Below are positions 54,552-64,000 of a stretch of DNA of 64,000 nucleotides, in pieces. Positions within the stretch are counted from its first letter, which is position 1; every line of letters starts with the position of its first letter. The DNA is from Mesorhizobium sp. LNHC252B00 (GTDB taxonomy: Bacteria; Pseudomonadota; Alphaproteobacteria; Rhizobiales; Rhizobiaceae). The notes under the pieces were generated by a model, which had not been told where the DNA came from, did no database searches, and saw only the letters and a program-made list of their open reading frames with translations. Both the position numbers and the translations under genes were made by a program. The stretch lies in assembly GCF_000502955.1 (NCBI RefSeq), contig NZ_AYWO01000003.1:21694-85693 (forward strand). The letters run 5' to 3'.

Positions 54552-54920
54552 ATGGCAAAGATCTATTTCACATCAGATCACGAATGGCTCCGCGTCGAGG
54601 GCGGCATCGCCACCGTCGGCATCACCGATTACGCGCAGGAACAACTCGGCGATCTCGTCTTCGTCGAACTGCCCGAAACCGGAAAGAAGCTGAGCAAGGG
54701 CGATACCGCCGTCGTCGTCGAATCTGTTAAGGCGGCTTCCGATGTCTATGCACCCGTCGACGGCGAGATCACCGAAGCCAACGCCACGCTGTCGTCAGAT
54801 CCGTCGCTGGTCAACTCGGCGGCAACCGGGGCCGGCTGGCTGTGGAAGATGAAGCTCGCCGACGAAAGCCAGCTCGCCGGCCTCATGGACGAAGCCGCTT
54901 ACAAAGCCCATATCGGCTGA
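54552..54920 (+). CDS. gcvH: Glycine cleavage system H protein (lipoyl carrier)
   Basis: A 122-residue carrier that moves the aminomethyl intermediate between P and T and is reoxidised by the L protein. The lipoylated Lys60 is in [16 protein letters not shown], and the N-terminus [20 protein letters not shown] is typical. It is 5 bp from gcvT and 18 bp from gcvP, consistent with one transcript. Confidence 0.97.
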   Translation: MAKIYFTSDHEWLRVEGGIATVGITDYAQEQLGDLVFVELPETGKKLSKGDTAVVVESVKAASDVYAPVDGEITEANATLSSDPSLVNSAATGAGWLWKMKLADESQLAGLMDEAAYKAHIG

Positions 54921-54938
54921 CATCAGGACTCGAAAGAC

Positions 54939-57749
54939 ATGACCGCAGCACCCTACCCCTTCTCGGCCCGCCATATCGGCCCCGGCCTCAACGACACCAG
55001 AGCGATGCTGGCCGCTATCGGCGTGCCCTCCGTCGAGACCCTGATCAGCCAGTCGGTGCCGAGGTCGATCCGGCTCGACCGGCCGCTCGCTCTGCCGGCA
55101 CCTGCAAGCGAGGCGGAGGCGCTGGCCGAACTTTCGGCTGTCATGGCAGGGAATACGGTGCTGAAGAGCTTCATCGGCGCCGGCTACCACGGCGTTGATG
55201 TGCCGCCGGTGATCCAGCGCAACCTGTTCGAGAACCCGGCCTGGTATACGGCCTACACACCCTATCAGGCCGAGATCAGCCAGGGCCGTCTGGAAATGCT
55301 GTTCAACTTCCAGACGCTGGTCACCGAATTGACCGGTCTGCCGGTGGCGTCGGCATCGCTGCTGGACGAGGCGACGGCGGTGGCTGAAGCCGTCGGCATC
55401 GCCTTGCGCCACCACCGCGACAAGCGCACCAAGATCGCATTTGCCGGCACGCCGCATCCGCAGACGCTGGACGTGGTGCGCACGCGCGCCGAGCCGCTCA
55501 GTATCGAGATCAATGGCGAGACGATCGACGACAACACCGCCGCCCTGCTCGTCTCCTGGCCGGATACGTTTGGGGTCTATGGCGACCACAAGGCAGCGAT
55601 CGACAAGGCGCGCGCCACTGGCGCCATCGTTGTCTTCATCGCCGACCCGCTCGGCCTGACGCTGACCGATGCGCCGGCCAAGCTTGGCGCCGACATTGCA
55701 GTCGGTCCGATGCAGCGCTTTGGCGTGCCGATGGGCTTTGGCGGTCCGCACGCCGCCTACTGCGCCGTCTCCGACAAGTTGACGCGGCTGATGCCAGGCC
55801 GCCTTGTCGGCCAGTCCACCGACAGCAAGGGCCGGCCCGGCTACCGGCTTGCCTTGCAGACACGCGAGCAGCATATCCGCCGCGACAAGGCGACGTCCAA
55901 CATCTGCACTGCTCAGGCGCTGCTCGCCAACATGGCGACCGCTTACGCCATCTGGCACGGCCCCGCCGGGCTGCAGGCGATTGCCGGGCGCATCCATGCG
56001 CGAGCCAACCGTCTCGCAAGCGGCCTCGACGCGGCAGGCGTGTCGGTGCTCGGCGCCAGCCGTTTCGACACTGTGACCGTGAAGACCAAGGGCAAGGCGG
56101 CGCAGATCGCCACTGCGGCTGAAAAGACCGGCCGGCTGCTGCGCGTCATCGATGCCGACCATGTCGGCATCAGCTTCGACGAAACCTCGACCGATGCCGA
56201 TCTCGACGCGATCGCGACGCTGTTCGGCGCCAAGGCCGGTCCCTCCGCCGACCGCACGGTGCCCGGCAAGCCGCGTGGCAAGGAGTTTCTGACCCAGCCT
56301 GTTTTCCATGAAAACAAGTCGGAAACCGAGATGATGCGCTTCCTGCGCCGGCTGGCCGACAAGGATCTGGCGCTCGATCGCGCCATGATTCCGCTCGGGT
56401 CCTGCACCATGAAGCTCAACGCTGCCGCGGAGATGATGCCGGTGAGTTGGCCAAGCATCGCCAATTTGCATCCCTTCGCGCCGGCCGCGCACTCGGCCGG
56501 CTATCGTGCCATGATCGCCGAACTGGAAGGCTGGCTGTCGGAGATCACCGGCTTCGACGCCGTCACCTTGCAGCCCAACGCCGGCAGCCAGGGCGAATAT
56601 GCCGGCCTGCTCGCCATTCGCGGCTATCACCGCTCACGCGGCGACAATCACCGCACCGTCTGCCTGATCCCCTCGTCGGCGCATGGCACCAACCCGGCAA
56701 GTGCTGCGATGGCCGGCATGAGCGTCGTCGTCGTGCGCTGCACCGATGATGGCAACATCGACATGGACGACTTGAAGGCCAAGGCGGCCGAGCACGCGCC
56801 AAATCTCGCCGCGCTGATGTTCACCTATCCCTCGACGCATGGCGTGTTCGAGGAAGGCGCGCGTGATCTCTGCGCGCTGATCCATGAGCATGGCGGCCAG
56901 GTCTATTTCGACGGCGCCAACCTCAATGCGCTGGTTGGGCTTGCCCGTCCAGGCGACATCGGTGCCGACGTCTGCCACATGAACCTGCATAAGACCTTCT
57001 GCATTCCGCATGGCGGCGGCGGGCCCGGCGTCGGCCCGATCGGCGTCAAGGCGCATCTGAAGCCGTATTTGCCCGGCCATGTCACCGAAGGCTCGGGCCA
57101 TGCCGTTTCCGCTGCTCCCTTCGGCAGCGCCTCGATCCTGCCGATCACCTGGATGTATATCCGCATGATGGGCGCGTCGGGCCTCAAGCAAGCGACTGAA
57201 ACGGCGATTTTGTCCGCCAACTACATCGCGACGCGGCTCGATGCGCATTTCCCGGTGCTCTACAAAGGCAGCCAGGGGCGCGTCGCGCATGAATGCATCC
57301 TCGACACCCGCGTGCTCAAGGACGGCGCCGGCATCAGTGTCGATGACATCGCCAAGCGCTTGATCGACTATGGTTTTCACGCGCCGACCATGTCGTTCCC
57401 GGTCGCCGGCACGCTGATGGTGGAGCCAACCGAGTCCGAGCCCAAGTGCGAACTCGACCGCTTCTGCGAGGCGATGATCGCCATTTCAGGAGAAGCCGCG
57501 AAAGTGGCCAGGGGCGAATGGCCTTTGACGGACAATCCGCTGGTCAACGCACCGCACACCGCCGCCGAGGCGCTGGCCGGCCAGTGGACCCATCCCTATT
57601 CGCGCCTGGAGGCGGCCTATCCGGCTGGCGACGCCGACAAGGCGGCCAAATACTGGCCACCGGTGTCACGCATCGACAATGTCGCCGGCGACCGCAACCT
57701 GGTCTGCTCGTGCCCGCCCCTGTCGGATTATCTGGGCGCGGCGGAATAA
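54939..57749 (+). CDS. gcvP: Glycine dehydrogenase (decarboxylating), P protein
   Basis: A 936-residue PLP enzyme that decarboxylates glycine and transfers the remaining aminomethyl group to GcvH. It is the fused single-chain form (both halves present). The PLP lysine is K685 in [17 protein letters not shown]. Other signatures are [45 protein letters not shown], and [10 protein letters not shown]. The stop codon directly abuts the stop of the convergent cyclase gene. The L protein is not in the window. Confidence 0.97.
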   Translation: MTAAPYPFSARHIGPGLNDTRAMLAAIGVPSVETLISQSVPRSIRLDRPLALPAPASEAEALAELSAVMAGNTVLKSFIGAGYHGVDVPPVIQRNLFENPAWYTAYTPYQAEISQGRLEMLFNFQTLVTELTGLPVASASLLDEATAVAEAVGIALRHHRDKRTKIAFAGTPHPQTLDVVRTRAEPLSIEINGETIDDNTAALLVSWPDTFGVYGDHKAAIDKARATGAIVVFIADPLGLTLTDAPAKLGADIAVGPMQRFGVPMGFGGPHAAYCAVSDKLTRLMPGRLVGQSTDSKGRPGYRLALQTREQHIRRDKATSNICTAQALLANMATAYAIWHGPAGLQAIAGRIHARANRLASGLDAAGVSVLGASRFDTVTVKTKGKAAQIATAAEKTGRLLRVIDADHVGISFDETSTDADLDAIATLFGAKAGPSADRTVPGKPRGKEFLTQPVFHENKSETEMMRFLRRLADKDLALDRAMIPLGSCTMKLNAAAEMMPVSWPSIANLHPFAPAAHSAGYRAMIAELEGWLSEITGFDAVTLQPNAGSQGEYAGLLAIRGYHRSRGDNHRTVCLIPSSAHGTNPASAAMAGMSVVVVRCTDDGNIDMDDLKAKAAEHAPNLAALMFTYPSTHGVFEEGARDLCALIHEHGGQVYFDGANLNALVGLARPGDIGADVCHMNLHKTFCIPHGGGGPGVGPIGVKAHLKPYLPGHVTEGSGHAVSAAPFGSASILPITWMYIRMMGASGLKQATETAILSANYIATRLDAHFPVLYKGSQGRVAHECILDTRVLKDGAGISVDDIAKRLIDYGFHAPTMSFPVAGTLMVEPTESEPKCELDRFCEAMIAISGEAAKVARGEWPLTDNPLVNAPHTAAEALAGQWTHPYSRLEAAYPAGDADKAAKYWPPVSRIDNVAGDRNLVCSCPPLSDYLGAAE

Positions 57750-58925
57750 TTAAGCGGAGCGCAAGGCCGGCTCGACCGGGTCGGCCTTGCCTAGTGCCGC
57801 CCGACCGATGACGCAATTTCGACCGGCGCGCTTGGCGGAATAGAGCGCCGCGTCGGCTTCGGCAAGCACGTCATCGAGGGTGCGGCCGCTTACCTCGCCA
57901 AAGCCGAGGCCGCCGCTGACCGTGCTGCGCAACTTGCCGAGTTGGGTGGCGACGATCTCGGTGCCGAACGCCACACAGATCTTGCTGGCGAGGTCATGGG
58001 CCTTCTCTTCCGTCATTCGCGACATGACGACGGCGAATTCCTCGCCACCCAGGCGAAAGGCGTCGACGCCGGTCCTGGCATATTTCTTGATCACCGCGGC
58101 GAAGCGGCACAGGACCTGGTCCCCTACCGGGTGACCATAGACATCGTTCGTCCGCTTGAAATGATCGAGGTCGAACATGACGACGGACATGAACGGACCG
58201 AAACTCCGCTCGCCGTAGAGTGACGTTAACGCCCGGCGGTTCATCAACCCCGTCAGCGGGTCGGTCATGGTCTCGGCCTTCAGCTCGATCTGCGCCTGCA
58301 GATGGTGGAGCGAGAGCGTCAAGGCACCGAGTCCGGTCATGCAGGCCACGGCCACGACGGAATTCAGCCGTTCGGCCCAGTTGTCGGGCGCGACCGCGAG
58401 CGTCCATTGCCCTTTGGTCAGCAGAACCACGCCGCAAAGCGCAAACGAAACCGCGCAGGTGCCGCTCAGAAACGAAACCACAAGCAGGATCCGGCGATCA
58501 TGGCTGCCGTTGATCCAGAACATGGCGCCGATCGCCGACAGGAGCGCCGTCACCGTGGTGTAGGTGACGATGAAGCCGACGCCGTCAAGGCCCAGGAAGG
58601 TGACGGCGGCACAGACAGCCATGGCGGCAAGCGCCGGCGCAACGGCACGTCTGTAGCCGGGCACGCCCAGATATTGCATGGCCGACACGCAAATGATCAG
58701 GAAACCCAGGCTGAGCAACGCAAGCACGATCTGGCAAAGTAGTGGATCGGGATCCTTGGTGTATTGCCAGAACAGGACCACATGCGCGACGAGCACCAGA
58801 ATGCCGCACGCCACCGTCAGCACGAAGCCTGCCTTGGGCGCGGTGAACCAGATCGCAAACATGGTGACGCTAAGGCAGATGCCCGACAGCGCGGCTGCGA
58901 GCAGGAGCGAACTGAAGTCCAGCAT
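57750..58925 (-). CDS. Membrane-bound diguanylate cyclase
   Basis: A 391-residue protein. The first ~205 residues contain about six to seven predicted membrane helices (unknown MASE-like sensor), followed by a GGDEF domain (about 218-375) with DLDHFKRTNDVYGHPVGD and an intact GGEEF at 293-297. The I-site position reads RTGV, so primary feedback inhibition may be lost. It should make c-di-GMP in response to a membrane or redox signal that is not identifiable here. It is convergent with gcvP with no spacer. Confidence 0.88.
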   Translation of the reverse strand: MLDFSSLLLAAALSGICLSVTMFAIWFTAPKAGFVLTVACGILVLVAHVVLFWQYTKDPDPLLCQIVLALLSLGFLIICVSAMQYLGVPGYRRAVAPALAAMAVCAAVTFLGLDGVGFIVTYTTVTALLSAIGAMFWINGSHDRRILLVVSFLSGTCAVSFALCGVVLLTKGQWTLAVAPDNWAERLNSVVAVACMTGLGALTLSLHHLQAQIELKAETMTDPLTGLMNRRALTSLYGERSFGPFMSVVMFDLDHFKRTNDVYGHPVGDQVLCRFAAVIKKYARTGVDAFRLGGEEFAVVMSRMTEEKAHDLASKICVAFGTEIVATQLGKLRSTVSGGLGFGEVSGRTLDDVLAEADAALYSAKRAGRNCVIGRAALGKADPVEPALRSA

Positions 58926-59078
58926 ATCGGGCGAAGGCCTCTCGAGCGTCGGCGGGTTGCGCTGTATTCTAGGTTAGCCGCAGCTCTCAGACATGGTTTT
59001 CAGCCGATCTTTCGACGCAACCTGCCGATAGGGTTTACAAAGCGTCGATGCCTTATGTCCCGAAACCGGACCCCTACA

Positions 59079-59146
59079 GCAATTCCAGGAAAAGTGTGAA
59101 ACGGTTTTCCCGGGAAAAGCGTGTAGCGCTTTCCCTCGGGAATTGC
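59079..59146 (+). repeat. Dispersed palindromic repeat, family A, expanded copy 4
   Basis: A 68-bp variant: GCAATTCC ... GGAATTGC ends as in the other copies, but with an extra inner palindrome CGGGAAAAGCG ... CGCTTTCCCTCG inserted. It lies upstream of the membrane cyclase and downstream of the TPR lipoprotein, followed by the same GTCAA-ACAAAGAGT-like tail as copies 1 and 3. Confidence 0.8.
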
Positions 59147-59178
59147 GTCAAGACAAAGAGTAGGAAGCAACGACCAGA

Positions 59179-59649
59179 TCAACCCTTGTTCAGCAAGGCC
59201 AGATTGGCGTTGACGACCGTGGTATCCGTCATGCCCGCCTTCGCTTCGAGCAGCAACGCCTTGGCCATCTTGCGATTGCCGCGCAGCAGTTGCGAATAGC
59301 CCATGTTGTTGACGATCTGTGGCTTGCGGCCTGCGACTTTCAAAAGCTGGCCGTAGGCGCGATCGGCGAAGTCGAAGCGGCCGAGTTCATCATAGGAAGC
59401 GGCGAGCCCCATCCAGGCCTCCGCATCGTCCGCCTTCAACTCGACGGCCTTGCGAAAGTGCTTTTCGGCGAGGCCGTAATTGGCGTCACGAAACTGCGCC
59501 TTGCCTTGCGCCAGATCGGAGGTGTCGATGTCCTTTGCCGCCGGTTGGATAGCGGTGGTCTTGGTGGTATCGACGCCACCCGTCGTACAGCCAGACATCA
59601 TCAAGACGGCCGCCATGGCGGCCATTGCCGTGAAGTTATTGCGACGCAT
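59179..59649 (-). CDS. TPR-containing lipoprotein, TadD-like
   Basis: A 156-residue lipoprotein: signal MRRNNFTAMAAMAAVLMMSGC with lipobox LMMSGC, then about three tetratricopeptide repeats (YGLAEKHFRKAVELKADDAEAWMGLA, ASYDELGRFDFADRAY). TadD proteins of tight-adherence pilus systems have this form and act as pilotins for the secretin. The tad genes lie about 1 kb upstream on the same strand, which supports the call but does not prove it. Confidence 0.8.
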   Translation of the reverse strand: MRRNNFTAMAAMAAVLMMSGCTTGGVDTTKTTAIQPAAKDIDTSDLAQGKAQFRDANYGLAEKHFRKAVELKADDAEAWMGLAASYDELGRFDFADRAYGQLLKVAGRKPQIVNNMGYSQLLRGNRKMAKALLLEAKAGMTDTTVVNANLALLNKG

Positions 59650-59793
59650 GCCCCTGCCTCATCGCCCGATTTGCCGGGTCGTTCTCCAGGAAACAAACTA
59701 CATTAGCGGCAATTAAACTTCGGTGCCAAAATGCCGCTAAAATTTGGTTTCGAGCACACGAGCCATTAACCACCCAGGCATAAGTGGAAGGCT

Positions 59794-60621
59794 TCACGGC
59801 TCCAAGGCTTTGAGCCCCTCGGGAAACTGGTAGCGACTGCCGTCATAGCGCAGCCGGTAGGTGCGCTTCACGGACTTGCCGGGATGAGACTGGCACTCAC
59901 CATTCTCATCGGCGGACCAATTGTCCATATCCACCCGCTCGACCACGGTGATGTCGTGATAGCCATGGTGGCTTGCCGGGCTCATCGCCAGGCTGACCTG
60001 GCTCGACTGAAAGGATCCCGCGCAACTGCCGTCGCCTTCGCCGCCAAAGCCGGCCACGTCGATGCCGTCGAGCACCAGGCGCAGGGCATCGCCGGCGAGG
60101 GCATAGAGCCGCAGGTCGGTTTCCCTGAAGGGATTGGGCTGCGAACGGTTTGCCATTTCGATGCGCAGGCCGAAGGCGCCGACATCGGGCGCCAGCCTGT
60201 AGCGGCCGGTATCGAATTCGATCTTGCGGATGTCGATGGCATCATCGGTGATCAGCCCTGGCTGGAGCAAGCGCTGGCGCACCTCCAGGCTGTTCCTGTC
60301 GACGACCAGAAGCTCGATATCGCCGACATGCCCGTCGTCGCGCGATTGGGCGCTGTCGGTAAGCGGCACCGCGACCAAGAGCAGGTCGTCATGGGCGGGC
60401 CAGATCTTGCAGACCAGGCCAAATGGCGCGTCGCTATCCGTCAGGGCGATGCTGATATGGGGTTCGAGCGTGAACGAGGCGCCGTCGGCGCTCTTTTGAG
60501 CCTTGGGATAGGCCTGCTGCACCAGTGCGGCGGCATCGCCGCAATCGTCGGCGAAGGCCAAGGCGGGCGACAAGCCGGCGGCGACAAGACCGAGAAAGAG
60601 GGTGCGCAGCAGAATTCGCAT
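59794..60621 (-). CDS. Secreted protein of unknown function
   Basis: A 275-residue exported protein with signal peptide MRILLRTLFLGLVAAGLSPALAFA and six Cys in the mature part (in DDCGDA, LVCKIW, GSCAGS, GECQSH). It is beta-rich with no membrane segment after the signal. I do not recognise the family. It sits between the TPR lipoprotein and tadC on the same strand and may be co-transcribed with the tad genes. Confidence 0.75.
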   Translation of the reverse strand: MRILLRTLFLGLVAAGLSPALAFADDCGDAAALVQQAYPKAQKSADGASFTLEPHISIALTDSDAPFGLVCKIWPAHDDLLLVAVPLTDSAQSRDDGHVGDIELLVVDRNSLEVRQRLLQPGLITDDAIDIRKIEFDTGRYRLAPDVGAFGLRIEMANRSQPNPFRETDLRLYALAGDALRLVLDGIDVAGFGGEGDGSCAGSFQSSQVSLAMSPASHHGYHDITVVERVDMDNWSADENGECQSHPGKSVKRTYRLRYDGSRYQFPEGLKALEP

Positions 60622-60699
60622 GGGCTTCTCACGTTGCGGCGTCGAGTTCGGTAGAGTAACCGGTGGTCAGCCCCTCGCTAGGGCTCCCGTGAGCACTCG

Positions 60700-61662
60700 C
60701 TAGTGCGCCGTCATTTTGACGATGACTGGAATGGCTGCAATCATCAACACCACCGGCAGGATGCACACCACCACCGGAACCGACATCTTGGCCGGCAACG
60801 CATGTGCCTTTTCCTCGGCCAGCGACATGCGCTTGTGGCGCATGTCGTCGGAAAAGACGCGCAGCGCCCCAGACAGGCTGGTGCCGAGTTCCTTGGACTG
60901 TTGCAGCAGCGTCGCGAAGGAACGCACCTCGTCCAGGCTGAGGCGATCGGCGAGTGCCTTCAGCGCATCGTCAAGGCTGCGCCCGGCCCGCAGTTCCAGC
61001 GACACCAGCTGCAGGTTTTGGCTAAGCGCGGGGTAGGTCTTGGCGAGTTCCTTCGAGACGCGCTCGATGCCGGCCTCCATGCTCATGCCGGCATCCGAGC
61101 AGACGATCATCAGGTCCATGAAATCGGGAAAGCCGTTGCGGTACTCACGCCTGCGTTCCCGCACTTTCTGGCTCAGCACCAGGCCGGGCAGGAAATAGCC
61201 GGCCGCTCCTGACAGGATGACGAATGTCCAGCGGCTGGCCATCGTCGCGTCGGGGCTCGCCATCCACCGGTTGAGCACGAACACGCCGATTGCCGTGCCG
61301 ACCATCGCGGTGAACCGGATCAGGAAGAACATGCCGACAGCGCGCGGCTCCATATATCCCGCCTGGATAAGCTTCATGCGCAGCCGGGCGACATTTTCCG
61401 GATCGCTCCTGGCGTAGAATTCCTGCGCCCTCTTAACCGCCTTCTCGCGCACGACGCCGGTATTCTTCTTCTGCACCGGCTCGGGTTTCGCGGCGACGGG
61501 ACCGTCATCGACCTTGAGCCGGCGCTTGACCTCGTTGCGATCGCCCTTCGCCGCCATCATCGGCCAGGCGAACGCGGCAGCACCCGCGGCCAGCAGCAGG
61601 ACGGCCACCGGCATCAACGAGGTCGGCGCAAGCGAGGCGAGGAATTCGACAAAGCCCTGCAT
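60700..61662 (-). CDS. tadC: Tad pilus assembly inner-membrane protein TadC
   Basis: A 320-residue type II secretion F-domain protein. It has N-terminal helices, the cytoplasmic GSPII-F segment (YRNGFPDFMDLMIVCSDAGMSMEAGIERVSKE, then SLELRAGRSLDDALKALADRL), and three more predicted membrane helices. With TadB it forms the platform driven by the CpaF ATPase to assemble or extrude Flp pilins. It starts one base after the tadB stop. Confidence 0.93.
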   Translation of the reverse strand: MQGFVEFLASLAPTSLMPVAVLLLAAGAAAFAWPMMAAKGDRNEVKRRLKVDDGPVAAKPEPVQKKNTGVVREKAVKRAQEFYARSDPENVARLRMKLIQAGYMEPRAVGMFFLIRFTAMVGTAIGVFVLNRWMASPDATMASRWTFVILSGAAGYFLPGLVLSQKVRERRREYRNGFPDFMDLMIVCSDAGMSMEAGIERVSKELAKTYPALSQNLQLVSLELRAGRSLDDALKALADRLSLDEVRSFATLLQQSKELGTSLSGALRVFSDDMRHKRMSLAEEKAHALPAKMSVPVVVCILPVVLMIAAIPVIVKMTAH

Positions 61663-61663
61663 G

Positions 61664-62629
61664 TCAGAACTTGAAATTCGACATCTTGAACATCATCAGA
61701 TTGCCGAGCATCAGCCAGGTGATCGAGCCCCCCATCAGGTACCATGTCTTTGGCACGTCCCAGACGTCGCGGTAGAAGCCCGGCATCAGCGCCATGATGG
61801 CGGTAAACAGCAATACCGGGACCGCCGTCAGGATGTAGGCCGACATCCGGCCCTCTGTCGCGATGGCGCGCACCTTGCGGCGCAGCTTGCCGCGCTCCCG
61901 GATCGTCGTCGCCAAGCCATCGAGGATCTCGCGCAGATTGCCGCCCGAACTGGTCTGGATCGAGACGGCGGTGACGAACAGCGGCAGATCCTCCTGACCG
62001 ACCCGGTCGAAGAGCGAGTTCAGCGCCGACACCAGATCGGAGCCATAAGTCACTTCGTCGGCGATGACGCCGAATTCGGAGCCGATCGGGTCCGGCATCT
62101 CGCGCGCCACCATGGCGATCGCCACCGGCACCGGGTGGCCGGCCTTCAGACCACGCGTGATCAGCTCCAGTGCCTCCGGCAGCTGTACGCCGAACCGCTT
62201 CAGCCGCCGCTTGCGCTTGAAACGCAGCGTCAGCACCGGCAGAATCGGCACAAGCATCACAAACAGCACAAGCCCCATCAGCGGCGGCAAGCCGTACCAG
62301 ATGGCGACCAAGGCCATGGCCATCGCCACGCCGCAGGTAATCATCAGGAATTTCGGCACCGGCATGATCATGCCCGACTGGATTCGCAACGCGCGGAACC
62401 GGTCCGGCGAAAACAGCGGCGTGCCCGCTTCAAGGCCGCGCTCCTTGCGCAGCTGGACGAGCACCTGCTCCTGGCTGATCTTGTTTTCCTGCAGTTTCAT
62501 GCGCCGGTTGATGGCTGTGCGCTTATCGCTGCGGACGGCATAAAGCAGGTAGCAGGCCTCGGCGATCAGGATGCCGGTCAGGGCTGCCGCGGCATAGACG
62601 ACATAAATCGCGCTGAATCCGTCGAACAC
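61664..62629 (-). CDS. tadB: Tad pilus assembly inner-membrane protein TadB
   Basis: A 321-residue type II secretion F-domain protein, partner of TadC. It begins with GTG preceded by AGGAG. An N-terminal helix (AIYVVYAAAALTGILIAEACYLLYAV) and two central helices are followed by the F domain (LPEALELITRGLKAGHPV, SALNSLFDRVGQEDLPLFVTAVSIQTSSGGNLREIL). It lies 4 bp after cpaF. Confidence 0.93.
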   Translation of the reverse strand: MFDGFSAIYVVYAAAALTGILIAEACYLLYAVRSDKRTAINRRMKLQENKISQEQVLVQLRKERGLEAGTPLFSPDRFRALRIQSGMIMPVPKFLMITCGVAMAMALVAIWYGLPPLMGLVLFVMLVPILPVLTLRFKRKRRLKRFGVQLPEALELITRGLKAGHPVPVAIAMVAREMPDPIGSEFGVIADEVTYGSDLVSALNSLFDRVGQEDLPLFVTAVSIQTSSGGNLREILDGLATTIRERGKLRRKVRAIATEGRMSAYILTAVPVLLFTAIMALMPGFYRDVWDVPKTWYLMGGSITWLMLGNLMMFKMSNFKF

Positions 62630-62633
62630 TTGG

Positions 62634-63992
62634 CTACTCCTGCGGCCGGCCGGGTTCGAAATATCGTCCGGGGAACTCGATGCCCATCGCCCGCAAATCC
62701 TCGAGGAATCGCGGCCGGATGCCGGTCGCCTCGTAGTGGCCGAGAATCCTGCCGTCGGCCTCCATGCCGGTGCGCACGAAGCGGAATATCTCCTGCATCT
62801 GGATGACGTCGCCTTCCATGCCGGTCACCTCGGCAACGCTGGTCACCTTGCGCTTGCCGTCGGACAGGCGCGTCAGCTGGACGATCAGGTCGAGCGCGCT
62901 GGCGATCTGGCTGCGGATCGACTGCACCGTCATCGGCATGCCGGTCATGCCAAGCATCTGCTCAAGCCGCGAAATGGCGTCGCGCGGCGTGTTGGCATGG
63001 ATGGTCGCCATCGAGCCTTCGTGGCCGGTGTTCATCGCTTGCAGCATGTCGAAGGCCTCCTCGCCGCGGCACTCGCCGAGGATGACGCGGTCCGGACGCA
63101 TGCGCAGCGCGTTCTTGACCAGGTCGCGCTGCTTCAGCTCGCCATGGCCTTCGATGTTGGCAGGGCGTGTCTCCATGCGCGCGACATGCGGTTGCTGCAG
63201 CTGGAGTTCGGCCGCGTCCTCGATGGTGATCAGGCGCTCATCTTCCGGTATGAAGGCCGACAGCGCATTGAGCATGGTCGTCTTGCCGGTGCCGGTGCCG
63301 CCCGAAATGATCGTCGTCTTGCGGGCATGCACGGCCGCCGCCAACACTTCGGCCATGTTCTGTGTGATGGCGCCGAATTCGACCAGTTTGTGCAGGCCGA
63401 GCTTGTTCTTGGAGAATTTTCGGATCGAGACCAGCGGCCCGTCGACCGCAACCGGACGAATGGCCGCATTGAAACGCGAGCCGTCCAGCATGCGTGCATC
63501 GACCATCGGCTGCGATTCGTCGACGCGACGCCCGACCGCGGCGACGATCTTGTTGACGATGCGCAAGAGATGCGCCTCATCCTTGAACGGAATGTGGACC
63601 GGCTGCAGCTTGCCCTTCTTTTCGACAAAGCAGTTCAGGTGACCGTTGATCAGGATGTCGTTGATGTCGGGGTCCTTGAGCAGTGGCTCGAGCGGACCGA
63701 GGCCGACCATCTCGTCGACGATGTCGTCAACCAGCGCGTCAAGCTCGACGGTATTGATCGCCATCCGCTCCTGTTTGATCTTTTCCGACACGAAATCATG
63801 CACTTGCCGGCGCATCTCACCCTTGGGCAAACGCTCCAGCGCGACAAGATTGATCTCCTCGAGCAGCAGCCTGTGGATACGCACGCGCGCATCGAGCACC
63901 TTGTTGGCATTCTTTGCGGGCGCTGCTTCAGGCTTGGCCGGCAATGCCTTTCGGCTCGTCGGAATGACGACGGCATGATGGGCGACCGTCAT
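62634..63992 (-). CDS. cpaF: Tad/CpaF secretion ATPase
   Basis: A 452-residue (if the ATG at 63992 is right) ATPase that powers Flp/Tad pilus assembly. Walker A is SGGTGTGKTTM near residue 234, Walker B the RPDRVILGECRGEEAFDML segment, and ISGG, NTGHEGSMATIHANTP are family blocks; the middle has DINDILINGHLNCFVE. The reading frame stays open to the edge of the window, so the true start may lie outside and the N-terminus is uncertain. It heads cpaF-tadB-tadC. Confidence 0.93.
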   Translation of the reverse strand: MTVAHHAVVIPTSRKALPAKPEAAPAKNANKVLDARVRIHRLLLEEINLVALERLPKGEMRRQVHDFVSEKIKQERMAINTVELDALVDDIVDEMVGLGPLEPLLKDPDINDILINGHLNCFVEKKGKLQPVHIPFKDEAHLLRIVNKIVAAVGRRVDESQPMVDARMLDGSRFNAAIRPVAVDGPLVSIRKFSKNKLGLHKLVEFGAITQNMAEVLAAAVHARKTTIISGGTGTGKTTMLNALSAFIPEDERLITIEDAAELQLQQPHVARMETRPANIEGHGELKQRDLVKNALRMRPDRVILGECRGEEAFDMLQAMNTGHEGSMATIHANTPRDAISRLEQMLGMTGMPMTVQSIRSQIASALDLIVQLTRLSDGKRKVTSVAEVTGMEGDVIQMQEIFRFVRTGMEADGRILGHYEATGIRPRFLEDLRAMGIEFPGRYFEPGRPQE

Positions 63993-64000
63993 CGGCTCGG

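Noticed and set aside
54795..56630. 611-codon open frame on the - strand
   Set aside because: It is antisense to gcvH/gcvP and has no recognisable product.

Overview
The window is a high-G+C alphaproteobacterial chromosome segment, most consistent with Mesorhizobium or a close relative in the Rhizobiales. The evidence is the DivK-PleD pair, a class II DAHP synthase, a LexA box of the GTTC-N7-GTTC type, a PccA-type carboxylase, a tad pilus cluster, and several families of dispersed palindromic repeats of the rhizobial kind. Most genes are core or housekeeping genes. No prophage, IS element or CRISPR array was seen.

Layout. 1-14.3 kb: partial dgkA, a GFA-family protein, a diguanylate cyclase, aroF, sdhE-mfd, recG, a DUF502 protein, and glmU-glmS followed by an orphan HigA-like antitoxin. 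14.3-24.5 kb: a tRNA-Lys-like remnant, ccdA, a small secreted repeat protein, a topA-rnr-DUF983 run, a Nudix hydrolase, an MFS carrier, a free-standing NIF3-insert-like protein, and rpmG with a strong terminator. 24.5-32.2 kb: a small lower-GC patch, then an operon of a FadR-type regulator, a Cys/Met-family PLP enzyme and a complete MalE/F/G/K-type importer. A large palindromic repeat lies between the binding-protein and permease genes. 32.2-41.2 kb: divK-pleD, DUF3572-HAD, a periplasmic protein, a GNAT enzyme, SOS-boxed dinB, secreted hypotheticals and an EamA exporter. 41.2-52.9 kb: dnaE, pccA, the glutathione-dependent formaldehyde pair frmA-gfa, DUF188, DUF1345, and a cytochrome b plus Tat-exported molybdoenzyme pair. 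53-57.7 kb: a tandem glycine riboswitch and gcvT-gcvH-gcvP. 57.7-64 kb: a membrane diguanylate cyclase, a TPR lipoprotein, a secreted protein and cpaF-tadB-tadC.

How the genes work together. c-di-GMP and cell-cycle signalling is represented by three diguanylate cyclases plus DivK. DNA repair is covered by mfd, recG and dinB, and C1 metabolism by frmA-gfa and the glycine cleavage system. The least explained unit is the regulator-PLP enzyme-sugar-type ABC importer operon at 25.3-31.5 kb, a candidate uptake and cleavage route for a glycosylated or otherwise conjugated amino acid. Other loose ends are the orphan antitoxin behind glmS, the tRNA remnant with a tandem duplication, an isolated perfect palindrome upstream of topA, and small ORFs with good ribosome binding sites.
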